The position numbers were made by a program, and so were the translations under genes. A stretch of 29,539 bases of DNA from IMG/VR virus record IMGVR_UViG_3300033429_000014, positions 1 to 29,539 of that record. The stretch is one strand, 5' to 3'. The stretch's first letter is position 1. Each line of letters begins with the position of its first letter. Origin of the DNA: a virus. Positions 19,193-27,042 of this stretch are shown piece by piece. The notes beneath the pieces were generated by a model. That model saw only the letters and a list, made by a program, of their open reading frames with translations, made no database searches and was not told the DNA's origin.

Positions 19193-21526
19193 ATGTCTTC
19201 AGTGCAAGATTTAGTTTTAAGAGTTGGCGGAGATGGAGAAGAAGCAAGTAGTATGCTAGATGGTTTGGGAACTGATTTAACAGGTTTGATAAATCCAGCA
19301 GGATTAGTAGTGGCAGGTATATTAGCTATTGGAACTGCTTTAGTTGGATTAGGTGTTTATGGGGTATTAGCAGCAGATGATATAAAAAAAGCTATGAACA
19401 CATTACAAACTCAAACAGGTGCAACAGATAAAGAAATGGCAGGATTAGAAGATAGCTTATTAAGTATATATTCACAAAATTACGGTGAAAATTACATGGA
19501 TATAGCTGAAAGTATGGCTTTAGTTAAGCAGAGTAGTAAAACTTTAGGGGTTCAAACAGTAGCAGATTTGGAGAAAATGACAAAAGGTGCTTTAGTTCTA
19601 AAAGATACTTTTGGCTTTGAATTAGAGTCAACCATTGATACAACTAGTACTTTAATGAACAGCTTTGGTTTATCAGGTGAGCAGGCTTACAATTTAATAG
19701 CACAAGGCGCTCAAAAAGGCATGAATCGTAACGGTGATATGTTAGAAATATTAAACGAATATTCCCCACAATTTAAAGCTTTAGGATTCACAGGGGAACA
19801 ATTTTTCGATACTATAATTACAGGCGCACAAGATGGAACATGGAGCATAGACAGGATAGGTGATGCCGTAAAAGAATTTACAATACGTTCTAAAGATGGT
19901 TCGAAAGCTACTCAAGAAGCATTTACCGATTTAGGATTTAACGCGGAAGAAATGACGAAGACATTTGCAAAAGGCGGGAAAGAAGCAAATGACGCATTTT
20001 ATGAGGTAAATGAGCGGTTATTGGCAATGAAAGACCCAGTTAAACAAAATGCACTCGGAGTTGTCTTATGGGGTACTATGTATGAAGATTTAGAAAAAAA
20101 GGGTATTGCTTCAATAATAAATATTGATAAACATGTTTCTAAGAATACTCAAACTTTAAAAGAAATAGATAGTATAAAGTACGATTCTTTTGGCGAAGCA
20201 TTAGCGGGAATAAAAAGACAATTTGATGTAAATATAGCGGTCCCTATTGGTAAAGTTATTTTACCTATTTTATCTAAAATGGTTGGTATTTTTTCAGTAG
20301 TTGCCGCAGCAATTAGGGAAAATTTAGCTCCTATGTTAGGAATAATGAAAACAAAAATAATAGAAGCTTTTGGCGGTTCCCTACCAGATATAGATAGTTT
20401 CGTTGCTATGATAGTTGATAATATACCCGCAGCTTTTGAAATGATATCCAGTGTAGTATTGCCCGTCCTTGATAATATGTTGCAATTTATTAAAAATATT
20501 GGAGCAGCAGGACAGGGAGAATTTAAAACTGGTTTTATAGATACAATTAAAAATGAAATACCGATTATTGTTGAAGAAATTAAAAAAGTAGCTATTGAAT
20601 TTATGAAATTTTGGGATGCTATTGTGGCCTTTTCTCAGACGCCGGCATTTAAAGAAATAATTAATTCACTTCTTAGATTTGTTGCAGTTGCAACAAGTGT
20701 AACAGGAACTATAATAAAATGGGTTTTAAAAATGTCTGCCACATTTTATAAGGTGTTTACAAGTGTAATAAATTTAATAACATGGGTAGATAACAAATTT
20801 ACAACTTCGAAAATTATAATAGTACAAGTCATGCAAGCTATGGGAAACCAAATTAAATCAATATGGAATTCGATAATTAGTAAAGTAAAATCGGTAAATA
20901 GCACCATGAAATCTGTATTAATAAGTCTTGTAAATTGGTTGAAATCGGCTATACCTTCAGCGTTTAGAGCAGCGGTAGACCTTGCTAAAGCTGCATGGAA
21001 TAGATTGCCGGCTGGTATTAGAGCAGCAGCAAGTAGCGCCAGGAGTGCCGCAGCATCGGTTATTAATGCGGTTAAAAACGTGATAAGTGGACTTAGTTTA
21101 TATAGCTCAGGCCAAAAGATAATAAGAAGTTTAATAAATGGTATTAAAAGTTTGGCAGGTTCAGCATGGAACGCGGTAACCGATTTAGTACAAGGGATTA
21201 GAAATAAATTGCCTTTTAGTCCCGCAAAGGAAGGACCTTTAAAAGACCTTGATAAGACTGGACCAGGTTTTATTAGTACAATTATCAAAGGGTTAAGGAA
21301 AAGCAGTCCAAAACTTAAAGCTATAATGTGGTCAATAGCTGAAAAAATGAATTTAAACACTAAAGTGCTAGGACAACAAGTCACTAATGTTGCAGGTAGT
21401 GGAGCAAGTAACATCATAGTTAATATCAATGAACCTCATATATATAATGATAGGGATATAGATGTTATAGGAACTAAGTTAGTAAGTAAACTGCAATCTA
21501 ATAATATTCATCCAGAAAGGAGGTAA
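19193..21526 (+). CDS. Tail tape measure protein (TP901 family)
   Basis: The 777-residue protein sets tail length and is ejected ahead of the DNA. Residues 1-65 include a hydrophobic glycine-rich segment (GLVVAGILAIGTALVGLGVY). Residues about 75-330 match the TP901-type core: LQTQTGATDKEMAGLEDSLL, then STLMNSFGLSGEQAYNL, IITGAQDGTWSIDRIGDAVK and LGVVLWGTMYEDLEKKG. The middle holds long hydrophobic helices that could span a membrane, and the C-terminus has LPFSPAKEGPLKDLDKTGPG, common in tape measures. A rule of about 0.15 nm per residue gives a tail near 115 nm. GGGGGA lies 8 bases upstream of the ATG. It ends 2 bases before the next gene. Confidence 0.92.
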   Translation: MSSVQDLVLRVGGDGEEASSMLDGLGTDLTGLINPAGLVVAGILAIGTALVGLGVYGVLAADDIKKAMNTLQTQTGATDKEMAGLEDSLLSIYSQNYGENYMDIAESMALVKQSSKTLGVQTVADLEKMTKGALVLKDTFGFELESTIDTTSTLMNSFGLSGEQAYNLIAQGAQKGMNRNGDMLEILNEYSPQFKALGFTGEQFFDTIITGAQDGTWSIDRIGDAVKEFTIRSKDGSKATQEAFTDLGFNAEEMTKTFAKGGKEANDAFYEVNERLLAMKDPVKQNALGVVLWGTMYEDLEKKGIASIINIDKHVSKNTQTLKEIDSIKYDSFGEALAGIKRQFDVNIAVPIGKVILPILSKMVGIFSVVAAAIRENLAPMLGIMKTKIIEAFGGSLPDIDSFVAMIVDNIPAAFEMISSVVLPVLDNMLQFIKNIGAAGQGEFKTGFIDTIKNEIPIIVEEIKKVAIEFMKFWDAIVAFSQTPAFKEIINSLLRFVAVATSVTGTIIKWVLKMSATFYKVFTSVINLITWVDNKFTTSKIIIVQVMQAMGNQIKSIWNSIISKVKSVNSTMKSVLISLVNWLKSAIPSAFRAAVDLAKAAWNRLPAGIRAAASSARSAAASVINAVKNVISGLSLYSSGQKIIRSLINGIKSLAGSAWNAVTDLVQGIRNKLPFSPAKEGPLKDLDKTGPGFISTIIKGLRKSSPKLKAIMWSIAEKMNLNTKVLGQQVTNVAGSGASNIIVNINEPHIYNDRDIDVIGTKLVSKLQSNNIHPERR

Positions 21527-21528
21527 TT

Positions 21529-22986
21529 ATGAGGCATATTTATATTGATGATGATGGGGACCTAGTATGTGAAACTGAAATACAAATACAGAATACTTGG
21601 ACCTTAGAAGAAAAAATGAATTTAAGAAGTTCCTTTAATTGCCTCGTAAATGATGTAAATGGAGCTACTATTGGAGTAGGGAAAGAGATAAAGATATACA
21701 ATGACTCAACTTATTTATGGGGTGGGGTTATTGAGCAAGAACAAGACCAAGATAGAGACAAAACAACACTATGGCATTCTATAAAGGTGCAAGATTATAG
21801 TAGAATATGTAGTAGGGTATTAGTAAAAAAAGCTTATGATAATATGTCAATTGATGAAATAGTAAAAGATTTTATAAGTAGGTATTTTGCTAGTTATGGA
21901 ATAACAGAAGGAACAATAGAAACCGGCCTAGTAACTTTAAATGTAATAAGTTTTAACTATATCGATGGAGAAAGCTCTTTAAATGAATTATGTACTTATG
22001 GGAATTATGTATGGGAAATTGACAAAGATAAAAAATTAAACTTTTATACTATTGGTTATGTTACTAATTCAACTGCTATGACAGATAGTACTAGTTTTAC
22101 TAATATGAAAAGGGAAAGGAGTATATCAAATTATTTTAATAAAGTTTATATTAAGGGTGATAAAAAGATAACTGTATATAGGGAAAATAAAACTCCTACA
22201 CCTCCACCAAATGGGACTAGCAAAACTTTTATAGTTAAGTACCCAGTTGCTAAGGCTCCAAAAGTGGAATACAGATTAGCAGGTGGTCCATGGTTAGTTG
22301 CTACAGTAGGTATTTTGGGAATTGATGAAGGGAAACAATTTTATTTTACTTATAATTCACCAAACATTGTACAAGATGATGATATGACAGAGTTAAATAC
22401 AGCAAGTGGAGATAATATAAGGATTAGTTACTATGGCTTAGTACCTTTATTTGTGGTATTAAATGATACTTTAGAAATTGCTAGTCGGGGAATTTATGAG
22501 GCTTATATTAAAAATTTGTTGCTAAGTGATACCCAAGACGCTTTGACCTATGGTAGGAACTTGCTAAGTAAATATAGTGAGGTAGCAGACAATATAACAT
22601 TTGATTTATACACTAAAACTTATGAAGCCGGAGAACAATTTTATTTATCTAATACAAAAAGAAATATAACAAGTGAGCTTTTTTTTATTGATAGTATAAC
22701 TTGGAAGTCTAGAGGTCCAGAAGGAATTACTTATAGTTACAAAGTTTTAGATGGTGCAAGTTTGGGAGGATGGGAAAATTACTTTTACAATTTACTAAGA
22801 CCGGAGAAAATAAAATTATCAGATAATGAAATAATTATTATTTTAAAAAACTCTAGGGAGGATTATGCTTGGGATGGTACTTATAGTATAACTATTTTAG
22901 ATGCCTTGTATCCTTCAGAAACTTTATACCCTACAACTTCATTATATCCGGGAACTATTACAGATACAGATTCTATAACTGATTAA
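21529..22986 (+). CDS. Baseplate hub / tail-associated protein
   Basis: The 485-residue protein follows the tape measure. It begins with a strand-rich domain (WTLEEKMNLRSSFNCLVNDV, IYNDSTYLWGGVIEQEQ) and then a helical and strand region (DNMSIDEIVKDFISRYFASY, YIDGESSLNELCTYGNYVWE). This is the pattern of gp27-type hub or tail-tip proteins that start tail tube assembly. The end contains three spaced LYP units (ALYPSETLYPTTSLYPG), likely a short disordered tail. No peptidase or lysozyme domain is visible. AGGAGG lies 4 bases upstream of the ATG. Confidence 0.75.
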   Translation: MRHIYIDDDGDLVCETEIQIQNTWTLEEKMNLRSSFNCLVNDVNGATIGVGKEIKIYNDSTYLWGGVIEQEQDQDRDKTTLWHSIKVQDYSRICSRVLVKKAYDNMSIDEIVKDFISRYFASYGITEGTIETGLVTLNVISFNYIDGESSLNELCTYGNYVWEIDKDKKLNFYTIGYVTNSTAMTDSTSFTNMKRERSISNYFNKVYIKGDKKITVYRENKTPTPPPNGTSKTFIVKYPVAKAPKVEYRLAGGPWLVATVGILGIDEGKQFYFTYNSPNIVQDDDMTELNTASGDNIRISYYGLVPLFVVLNDTLEIASRGIYEAYIKNLLLSDTQDALTYGRNLLSKYSEVADNITFDLYTKTYEAGEQFYLSNTKRNITSELFFIDSITWKSRGPEGITYSYKVLDGASLGGWENYFYNLLRPEKIKLSDNEIIIILKNSREDYAWDGTYSITILDALYPSETLYPTTSLYPGTITDTDSITD

Positions 22987-23001
22987 AAAAGGGGTGAGAT
23001 T

Positions 23002-23463
23002 TTGAAACAATCTTATAAACATAAAGGATATTTTGACATAGTAATAGTAGATAAAAAAAGTATGCAAATAAAGCAAAGGGAAAAGATAAAAAACCTTATA
23101 ACTAATAGTTGTTTAAATGCTATGGCGAATGTATTTGTAAATGTATCCCCTTATCTTCAAGTAAAAGTATTAGCAATAGGGGACGATAACACTTCTCCAA
23201 CAGCAACAAACACAACTTTAAATAATGAGGTATTTAGAACTTATTTTGTAGATCAGAGTATTACAGGAACAGGACAAGCAACAAGCGAATTTTATATATT
23301 AGATTCGGATTATAGTGGAACAATAGAAGAATTGGGTATATTTGCAGGTCCAAACGCTACATTAATAGCAAGTACAGGAACTCTAATAAGTCATGCATTA
23401 TGGAGTTATACAAAAAGTAGTAGTGAAGAAATATATATAGCAAGAATAGATGAGATATCATAG
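23002..23463 (+). CDS. Tail-tip / minor tail protein
   Basis: The 153-residue protein starts with TTG, with GGGGTGAG 9 bases upstream. It has the pattern VLAIGDDNTSPTATNTTLNN followed by VFRTYFVDQS and EELGIFAGPNATLI. I know this from small beta-rich proteins in tail and fibre modules of Firmicutes phages. It lies between the hub and the lysis-type membrane protein. A structural role at the tail tip is likely; a chaperone role is possible. Confidence 0.65.
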   Translation: MKQSYKHKGYFDIVIVDKKSMQIKQREKIKNLITNSCLNAMANVFVNVSPYLQVKVLAIGDDNTSPTATNTTLNNEVFRTYFVDQSITGTGQATSEFYILDSDYSGTIEELGIFAGPNATLIASTGTLISHALWSYTKSSSEEIYIARIDEIS

Positions 23464-23475
23464 AAAGGGGAAAAC

Positions 23476-23769
23476 ATGACTAAAGTAGAATTATTATTTA
23501 AAGGGATAGAAGATATTAGGGAAGACATAAAAATTAACTCTAAAAATAATCGAGAAGATATTTTAAGATTAGAGAGCAAAATAGATGATATGCAAGGGAG
23601 TGTAGTATTAAAAGAAGATTGTGAAAAATCACATACAGAATGTACTAATTTAGTGGAATTAAAGGTAAAAAAAACTGAATGGAGTTATAGAAAAATATTA
23701 GCAGTTGGTGGCATTATTGGTACAGTTTCAACTTTAATATTGGGAGTGTTCAAAGTGATATATGGTTAA
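23476..23769 (+). CDS. XhlA-like membrane protein (lysis accessory or holin-type)
   Basis: The 97-residue protein has a long charged coiled-coil N-terminal part (IREDIKINSKNNREDILRLE, then SKIDDMQGSVV). A single C-terminal membrane segment, ILAVGGIIGTVSTLILGVF, occupies about residues 74-92. This is the layout of XhlA/hemolysin-type proteins of Bacillus and Clostridium phages, which act with a holin in lysis. Placement at the end of the tail operon is typical. Two cysteines at about residues 53 and 60 are less usual. No second small membrane protein follows it, so this may be the holin itself. GAAAGGGG lies 6 bases before the ATG. Confidence 0.75.
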   Translation: MTKVELLFKGIEDIREDIKINSKNNREDILRLESKIDDMQGSVVLKEDCEKSHTECTNLVELKVKKTEWSYRKILAVGGIIGTVSTLILGVFKVIYG

Positions 23770-23803
23770 ATATATGTCAAATGTTACAAAATATCCAACA
23801 CAT

Positions 23804-23839
23804 AAACTCCACTTATAAAGATGTCTTTAGAGTTTTTTT
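23804..23839 (+). terminator. Terminator at the end of the tail-lysis operon
   Basis: AAACTC (23804-23809) pairs with GAGTTT (23830-23835), with an inner TAAAG/CTTTA stem (23816-23829) and a 6-base bulge on the left side. TTTTTTT follows at 23833-23839. It separates the virion genes from the promoter of the replication block. Confidence 0.7.
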
Positions 23840-23853
23840 AAATTATTAGAAAA

Positions 23854-23896
23854 AACTATTGACATCTTTTTCAATTATAGATATAATGTAATAGTT
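23854..23896 (+). promoter_or_regulatory. Consensus sigma-A promoter bracketed by an inverted repeat
   Basis: TTGACA (23859-23864) and TATAAT (23882-23887) are both perfect and separated by exactly 17 bases, the best promoter in the window. Transcription would start near 23894 and drive the replication genes. AACTATTGACAT (23854-23865) and ATGTAATAGTT (23886-23896) form an inverted repeat with one missing base, and its arms cover the -35 and -10 boxes, so a dimeric repressor or activator could bind here. Confidence 0.85.
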
Positions 23897-23926
23897 AAAT
23901 ATTTTACTAGGGGGTAATTAAATATT

Positions 23927-24235
23927 ATGAATATTGAAAACTGTCAAGAGTGTAAAAACAATTCTATTTATGCAAATTCTATAACTTACAAAAATTATAT
24001 TAACAAAATGGAAAGATTCAATCAAGAATGCTTTACATGGTTAGCATGTGAAGTGGTATTGGAACCACTTGAAGAAGCTACTTTTGATAAATACCAAGCA
24101 AGCAGCATAGAAACACCATACTATTATTTATATGTACAAGGTGTGGATAAAATGGAGTTAAAAGGCCATATAAAAGTAATTAGAGATATAAGAATAATGG
24201 AAGACAAAGTAAACGATATTTTATTGGAAAGATAG
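23927..24235 (+). CDS. Small cysteine-containing protein, first gene of the replication operon
   Basis: The 102-residue protein starts about 33 bases after the predicted transcription start, with GGGGG 12 bases upstream of the ATG. It has a CQEC motif at residues 6-9 and two further cysteines (C35 and C41), which may bind zinc. The rest is mixed, with YYYLYVQG followed by MELKGHIKVIRDIRIM. First genes of phage early operons are often small host-takeover proteins, but nothing in the sequence shows a function and I do not recognise it. Confidence 0.6.
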   Translation: MNIENCQECKNNSIYANSITYKNYINKMERFNQECFTWLACEVVLEPLEEATFDKYQASSIETPYYYLYVQGVDKMELKGHIKVIRDIRIMEDKVNDILLER

Positions 24236-24239
24236 TAAT

Positions 24240-24258
24240 AGGAGGGAAAACCCCTCCT
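24240..24258 (+). terminator. GC-rich hairpin, weak terminator candidate
   Basis: AGGAGGG (24240-24246) pairs perfectly with CCCTCCT (24252-24258) around AAAAC. Only a short TTTAA follows, so termination would be inefficient. It lies between the first and second genes of the early operon and may reduce downstream expression or protect RNA ends. Confidence 0.45.
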
Positions 24259-24296
24259 TTAACTATATTAAAAAAATAAAAGGAGATTGTAAAATT

Positions 24297-24830
24297 ATGA
24301 AAGAGTTAAATTTAGTAGCACAACAAATGTTAGTTAGTAATATGGGGGTTATAATGGTGTTTTTTATAGCTTTAATTATACTATTTATAGCAGTATTTAT
24401 ATATGTTATAAAAGTATCAAATGAGGTAGTAAAAGCTAAAAATATTGCTTACAATACAAAGCAGATTGTTAAAAGTATTAGAAAAGATTCAGAATATTTG
24501 CAAGAAATAATTTTAGATTTGCATAGTAAATTTTATACAGTTAAGAAAACAGATTTAAATACTTTAATAAAAGAATCTGTAAGTTTACAAGAAAGGGATA
24601 AAAAATTGGTACAACAAAATAATTTATTTAAAAAAGAAATATTCACTAAAAAAAATAAATTATATGAAAAAGATTTAAAAACAATCCCTAGTGTACACCC
24701 ACAAAAGAAACCAGAACCAATAAAGGACTTGAGGAACTTTAAAGATAGTGCCGCACATACGAAAAGAATTAAAGAAATGGGTGATATAAACAGTGATTAT
24801 ATAGTAGGATGGCAAGCGAATTTAAAATAA
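24297..24830 (+). CDS. Membrane-anchored coiled-coil protein, unknown function
   Basis: The 177-residue protein has one N-terminal membrane segment, VIMVFFIALIILFIAVFIYV (about residues 18-37). The remainder is charged and helical, likely cytoplasmic: SVSLQERDKKLVQQNNLFKK is part of a coiled coil, followed by a proline-containing basic region. AGGAG lies 11 bases before the ATG. Its place in the early operon, ahead of DNA replication genes, makes a membrane anchor for replication or an anti-host factor possible, but this is inference. Confidence 0.65.
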   Translation: MKELNLVAQQMLVSNMGVIMVFFIALIILFIAVFIYVIKVSNEVVKAKNIAYNTKQIVKSIRKDSEYLQEIILDLHSKFYTVKKTDLNTLIKESVSLQERDKKLVQQNNLFKKEIFTKKNKLYEKDLKTIPSVHPQKKPEPIKDLRNFKDSAAHTKRIKEMGDINSDYIVGWQANLK

Positions 24831-24844
24831 AAGGAAGTTATAAA

Positions 24845-25726
24845 ATGATAAAGAAAATAAATTGCCCCGCATTAATCAACTTTACATTGTATGAAAGGGA
24901 CTATATATTAAGTAAATTTAATATAGATGATAATTTAATAGGGGAAGAAGTAAAAGAAGGTTTTAGATGTTTTTTGGTCTTATTTAATAGCAAGACGTAC
25001 TTATACAACAATGAAACTCAAGAAGATGTTATAGAAAGATTCCCACATTTAAAAGCTAATATAAATAATTCTATTATTTTAGATGGGTTTTTATTTGATA
25101 AAGCGCCTGAATATGTTTATAGTATGGTTAGAATTAATGTAGACATGGCTATTAAAAGGCAGGAAAAGAAAAAAGTAAAATTCTATGCTATGGATTGTAT
25201 AAAAATAAATAATGAAAGTATAACCGATTTACCTTTATTTCAGAGGAAAGTAATTTTAAATGAAGTAGTTGCTAAAATAAACAATGAGCATATAAAGGGG
25301 GTGAAAATTTCAAAGCATAAAGAAGAGTTTTATAATAATTTAAATGCTAATAATGGAAGTGGAATGTTATATAAAGATATTAATTCCTTGTACAATGATA
25401 ACGTAAAGTATAAAAAAAGAGCTTGTAAACATATTATAAAAGCTAAAATATTAAAAATAAACAAAGAAATAAGTTCGTTAGAATACGGCTTATTAGAAAA
25501 AGGGAGAATAATAAATCATGGCCAGGCCTCAGCACGTAAAAGCACTATAGTAAAGATGCTAAAGGAGAACCCTGAGAGTTTGTTAAATAAATTTGTTACT
25601 TTACATTATCAATATGTTACTGTAAAAAATAAATTAAGGAATGCAAGAATAATTGAAATATTAGATCAGGAAACTATAATTACAAATGTGGAAGATTTAT
25701 ATTTTATTAAAAAAGGGGGTATTTGA
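24845..25726 (+). CDS. ATP-dependent DNA-ligase-fold protein with degenerate active site
   Basis: The 293-residue protein starts at ATG 24845, with GGAAG 7 bases upstream; an in-frame ATG at 24809 lies in the previous gene without a site. The two-domain ligase layout is visible. The nucleotidyltransferase domain has ERFPHLK, IILDGFLFD (79-85), KFYAMDCIKI (112-121), DLPLFQRKVILNEVV (128-142), GSGMLYKD (171-178) and IIKAK (197-201). An OB-fold domain from about 211 has KGRIINHGQ and NKLRNARIIEI. Key residues differ from KxDG, LDGE and EG-x-x-x-K. Motif I reads EEVKEGFR, with valine in the lysine position or one residue missing. Motif III ends in F82, and motif IV begins with S172. It may bind nicked DNA without sealing it. 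Remote or altered catalysis cannot be excluded. Confidence 0.75.
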   Translation: MIKKINCPALINFTLYERDYILSKFNIDDNLIGEEVKEGFRCFLVLFNSKTYLYNNETQEDVIERFPHLKANINNSIILDGFLFDKAPEYVYSMVRINVDMAIKRQEKKKVKFYAMDCIKINNESITDLPLFQRKVILNEVVAKINNEHIKGVKISKHKEEFYNNLNANNGSGMLYKDINSLYNDNVKYKKRACKHIIKAKILKINKEISSLEYGLLEKGRIINHGQASARKSTIVKMLKENPESLLNKFVTLHYQYVTVKNKLRNARIIEILDQETIITNVEDLYFIKKGGI

Positions 25727-26148
25727 TGAAGAAAATAGAAAGACAGAATATAGAAATGTATCTCTTATTAAATGAGTTTATAGTAGCAGATGAGGCAAAG
25801 AAAAAAGAAGAAGTTAGGATAAAAGTTTTAAAAAAAGATGTTACTTCCTTGATGGAAGAAACACAACAAGATGAGGTTTTTGTGGAACAATCAGAAAATA
25901 GTGAAAATAAAAAAATAAAAGCTTTAAGATATGATAGGGTATCGTATGAATTTGATACTGAAAACTTATATAAGAAATTAAGAAAAAAATTAACAAATAA
26001 AGATTTAAAAAAAATATTTGAATTAAAAATAAATAAAGAAGAATTAGAAAACCTGATAGCCATGGGCGAACTAACATTAAAAGATATAAATGATTACACT
26101 ACAACAAAATCTCAAAAGATATTAAAAATAATGAAAGTAAATAATTAA
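25726..26148 (+). CDS. Hypothetical protein, 140 aa, replication module
   Basis: The ATG overlaps the stop of the ligase-like gene (TGATG) and has AGGGGG 7 bases upstream, so the two are coupled. The protein is charged and helical. An N-terminal helix (KKIERQNIEMYLLLNEFIVA) is followed by an acidic linker (TQQDEVFVEQSENSENKK) and a C-terminal helical domain with KKLTNKDLKKIFELKINKEE. It may partner the ligase-like protein or the primase, judging from position only. I do not recognise the family. Confidence 0.65.
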   Translation: MKKIERQNIEMYLLLNEFIVADEAKKKEEVRIKVLKKDVTSLMEETQQDEVFVEQSENSENKKIKALRYDRVSYEFDTENLYKKLRKKLTNKDLKKIFELKINKEELENLIAMGELTLKDINDYTTTKSQKILKIMKVNN

Positions 26149-26149
26149 A

Positions 26150-27025
26150 ATGTATGTAGATGTTTTAAGCATTTTAAACCGTTATGGATTGTTGCACGAA
26201 GATATAGTGCAAAGTGGTAATAATATAAAACTTAATTGCCCTTTTCATAATGAATTAAATGCTTCACTTTCTATTAATCTAGATAGTGGGAATTATTTTT
26301 GTTTTGGGTGTGAATCATCGGGAAGCATATTTAAATTTATAATGGAATTAGAGGAAGTAAACTCTTTACAAGCAGCAAGAATAATTAATAAATATAAAAA
26401 TAAGAGAAGAATAAAAACAAATAAAGAAGATTCCAGAAAGAAAAAATTAAAAAGTGCTTATAGACATTATAAAAGATTAATAGTTCCAAATTGGGAAGAA
26501 TTAAAAATGAATTATATGATAAATGAAAGGGGGTTTTACCCTAATGTTTTAAAAAAATTTAAAGTTAAACTTAATAGTGAAAAAGATTATCCAATACTTA
26601 TTCCTATCTTTGAGAATGGAAAGTATAAAGGTAATTTAAGAAGAAGAACAGACGATAAAGAAGAAAGTAAATACTTGAACTCTAAAGGATTTTGTAAAAA
26701 GAAAACTTTAGGCGGGAACTATGAAAAGGGTTCTACTATTTTAGTCGTAGAAGGGTATTTGGATATGATGAAAGCATACCAATTTGGATACAAAAACGTA
26801 GTTTGTTTATTCGGTTGTATACCTTCAGATGAACAAATAAAGAAGCTAAAACACGCTACTAATAACATAATTACAGCACTAGATAATACACCTTTAGGAA
26901 AAAAAGGCAACAAGATGTTAAGTAAACATTTTAAAGTCAGAAAATTTAAATATCCATTTCATATAAAGGATATATGTGATTTTAAAAGTAAATATAGTTT
27001 TAATAAAGCTATCAATACAAATTGA
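26150..27025 (+). CDS. dnaG: DNA primase, DnaG type (CHC2 zinc finger and Toprim)
   Basis: The 291-residue protein makes RNA primers for DNA synthesis. The N-terminal zinc finger has C30, H33, C51 and C54 (NCPFHNE and YFCFGCESSGSIFKFIMEL). The linker to the catalytic core contains YPILIPIFENGKYKGNLRRR, common in phage primases. The Toprim domain has ILVVEGYLDMMKA (E201), IITALDNTPLGKKG (D245) and KDICDF (D274, D277). The usual DxD acid pair reads DNT, so one metal ligand is changed. No helicase-binding domain or helicase domain is attached, and the length is short for DnaG. The ATG is one base after the previous stop with no clear ribosome binding site, so coupling is likely. Confidence 0.85.
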   Translation: MYVDVLSILNRYGLLHEDIVQSGNNIKLNCPFHNELNASLSINLDSGNYFCFGCESSGSIFKFIMELEEVNSLQAARIINKYKNKRRIKTNKEDSRKKKLKSAYRHYKRLIVPNWEELKMNYMINERGFYPNVLKKFKVKLNSEKDYPILIPIFENGKYKGNLRRRTDDKEESKYLNSKGFCKKKTLGGNYEKGSTILVVEGYLDMMKAYQFGYKNVVCLFGCIPSDEQIKKLKHATNNIITALDNTPLGKKGNKMLSKHFKVRKFKYPFHIKDICDFKSKYSFNKAINTN

Positions 27026-27042
27026 AAGAGGGTATATAAAAA

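Noticed and set aside
20746-21429. 227-residue antisense frame
   Set aside because: It lies within the tape measure gene; its long hydrophobic product is the complement of the tape measure codons and has no start signal.
24809-24844. ATG 24809 as the start of the ligase-like gene
   Set aside because: It would overlap the previous gene without a ribosome binding site; ATG 24845 has one and fits the start of the fold better.
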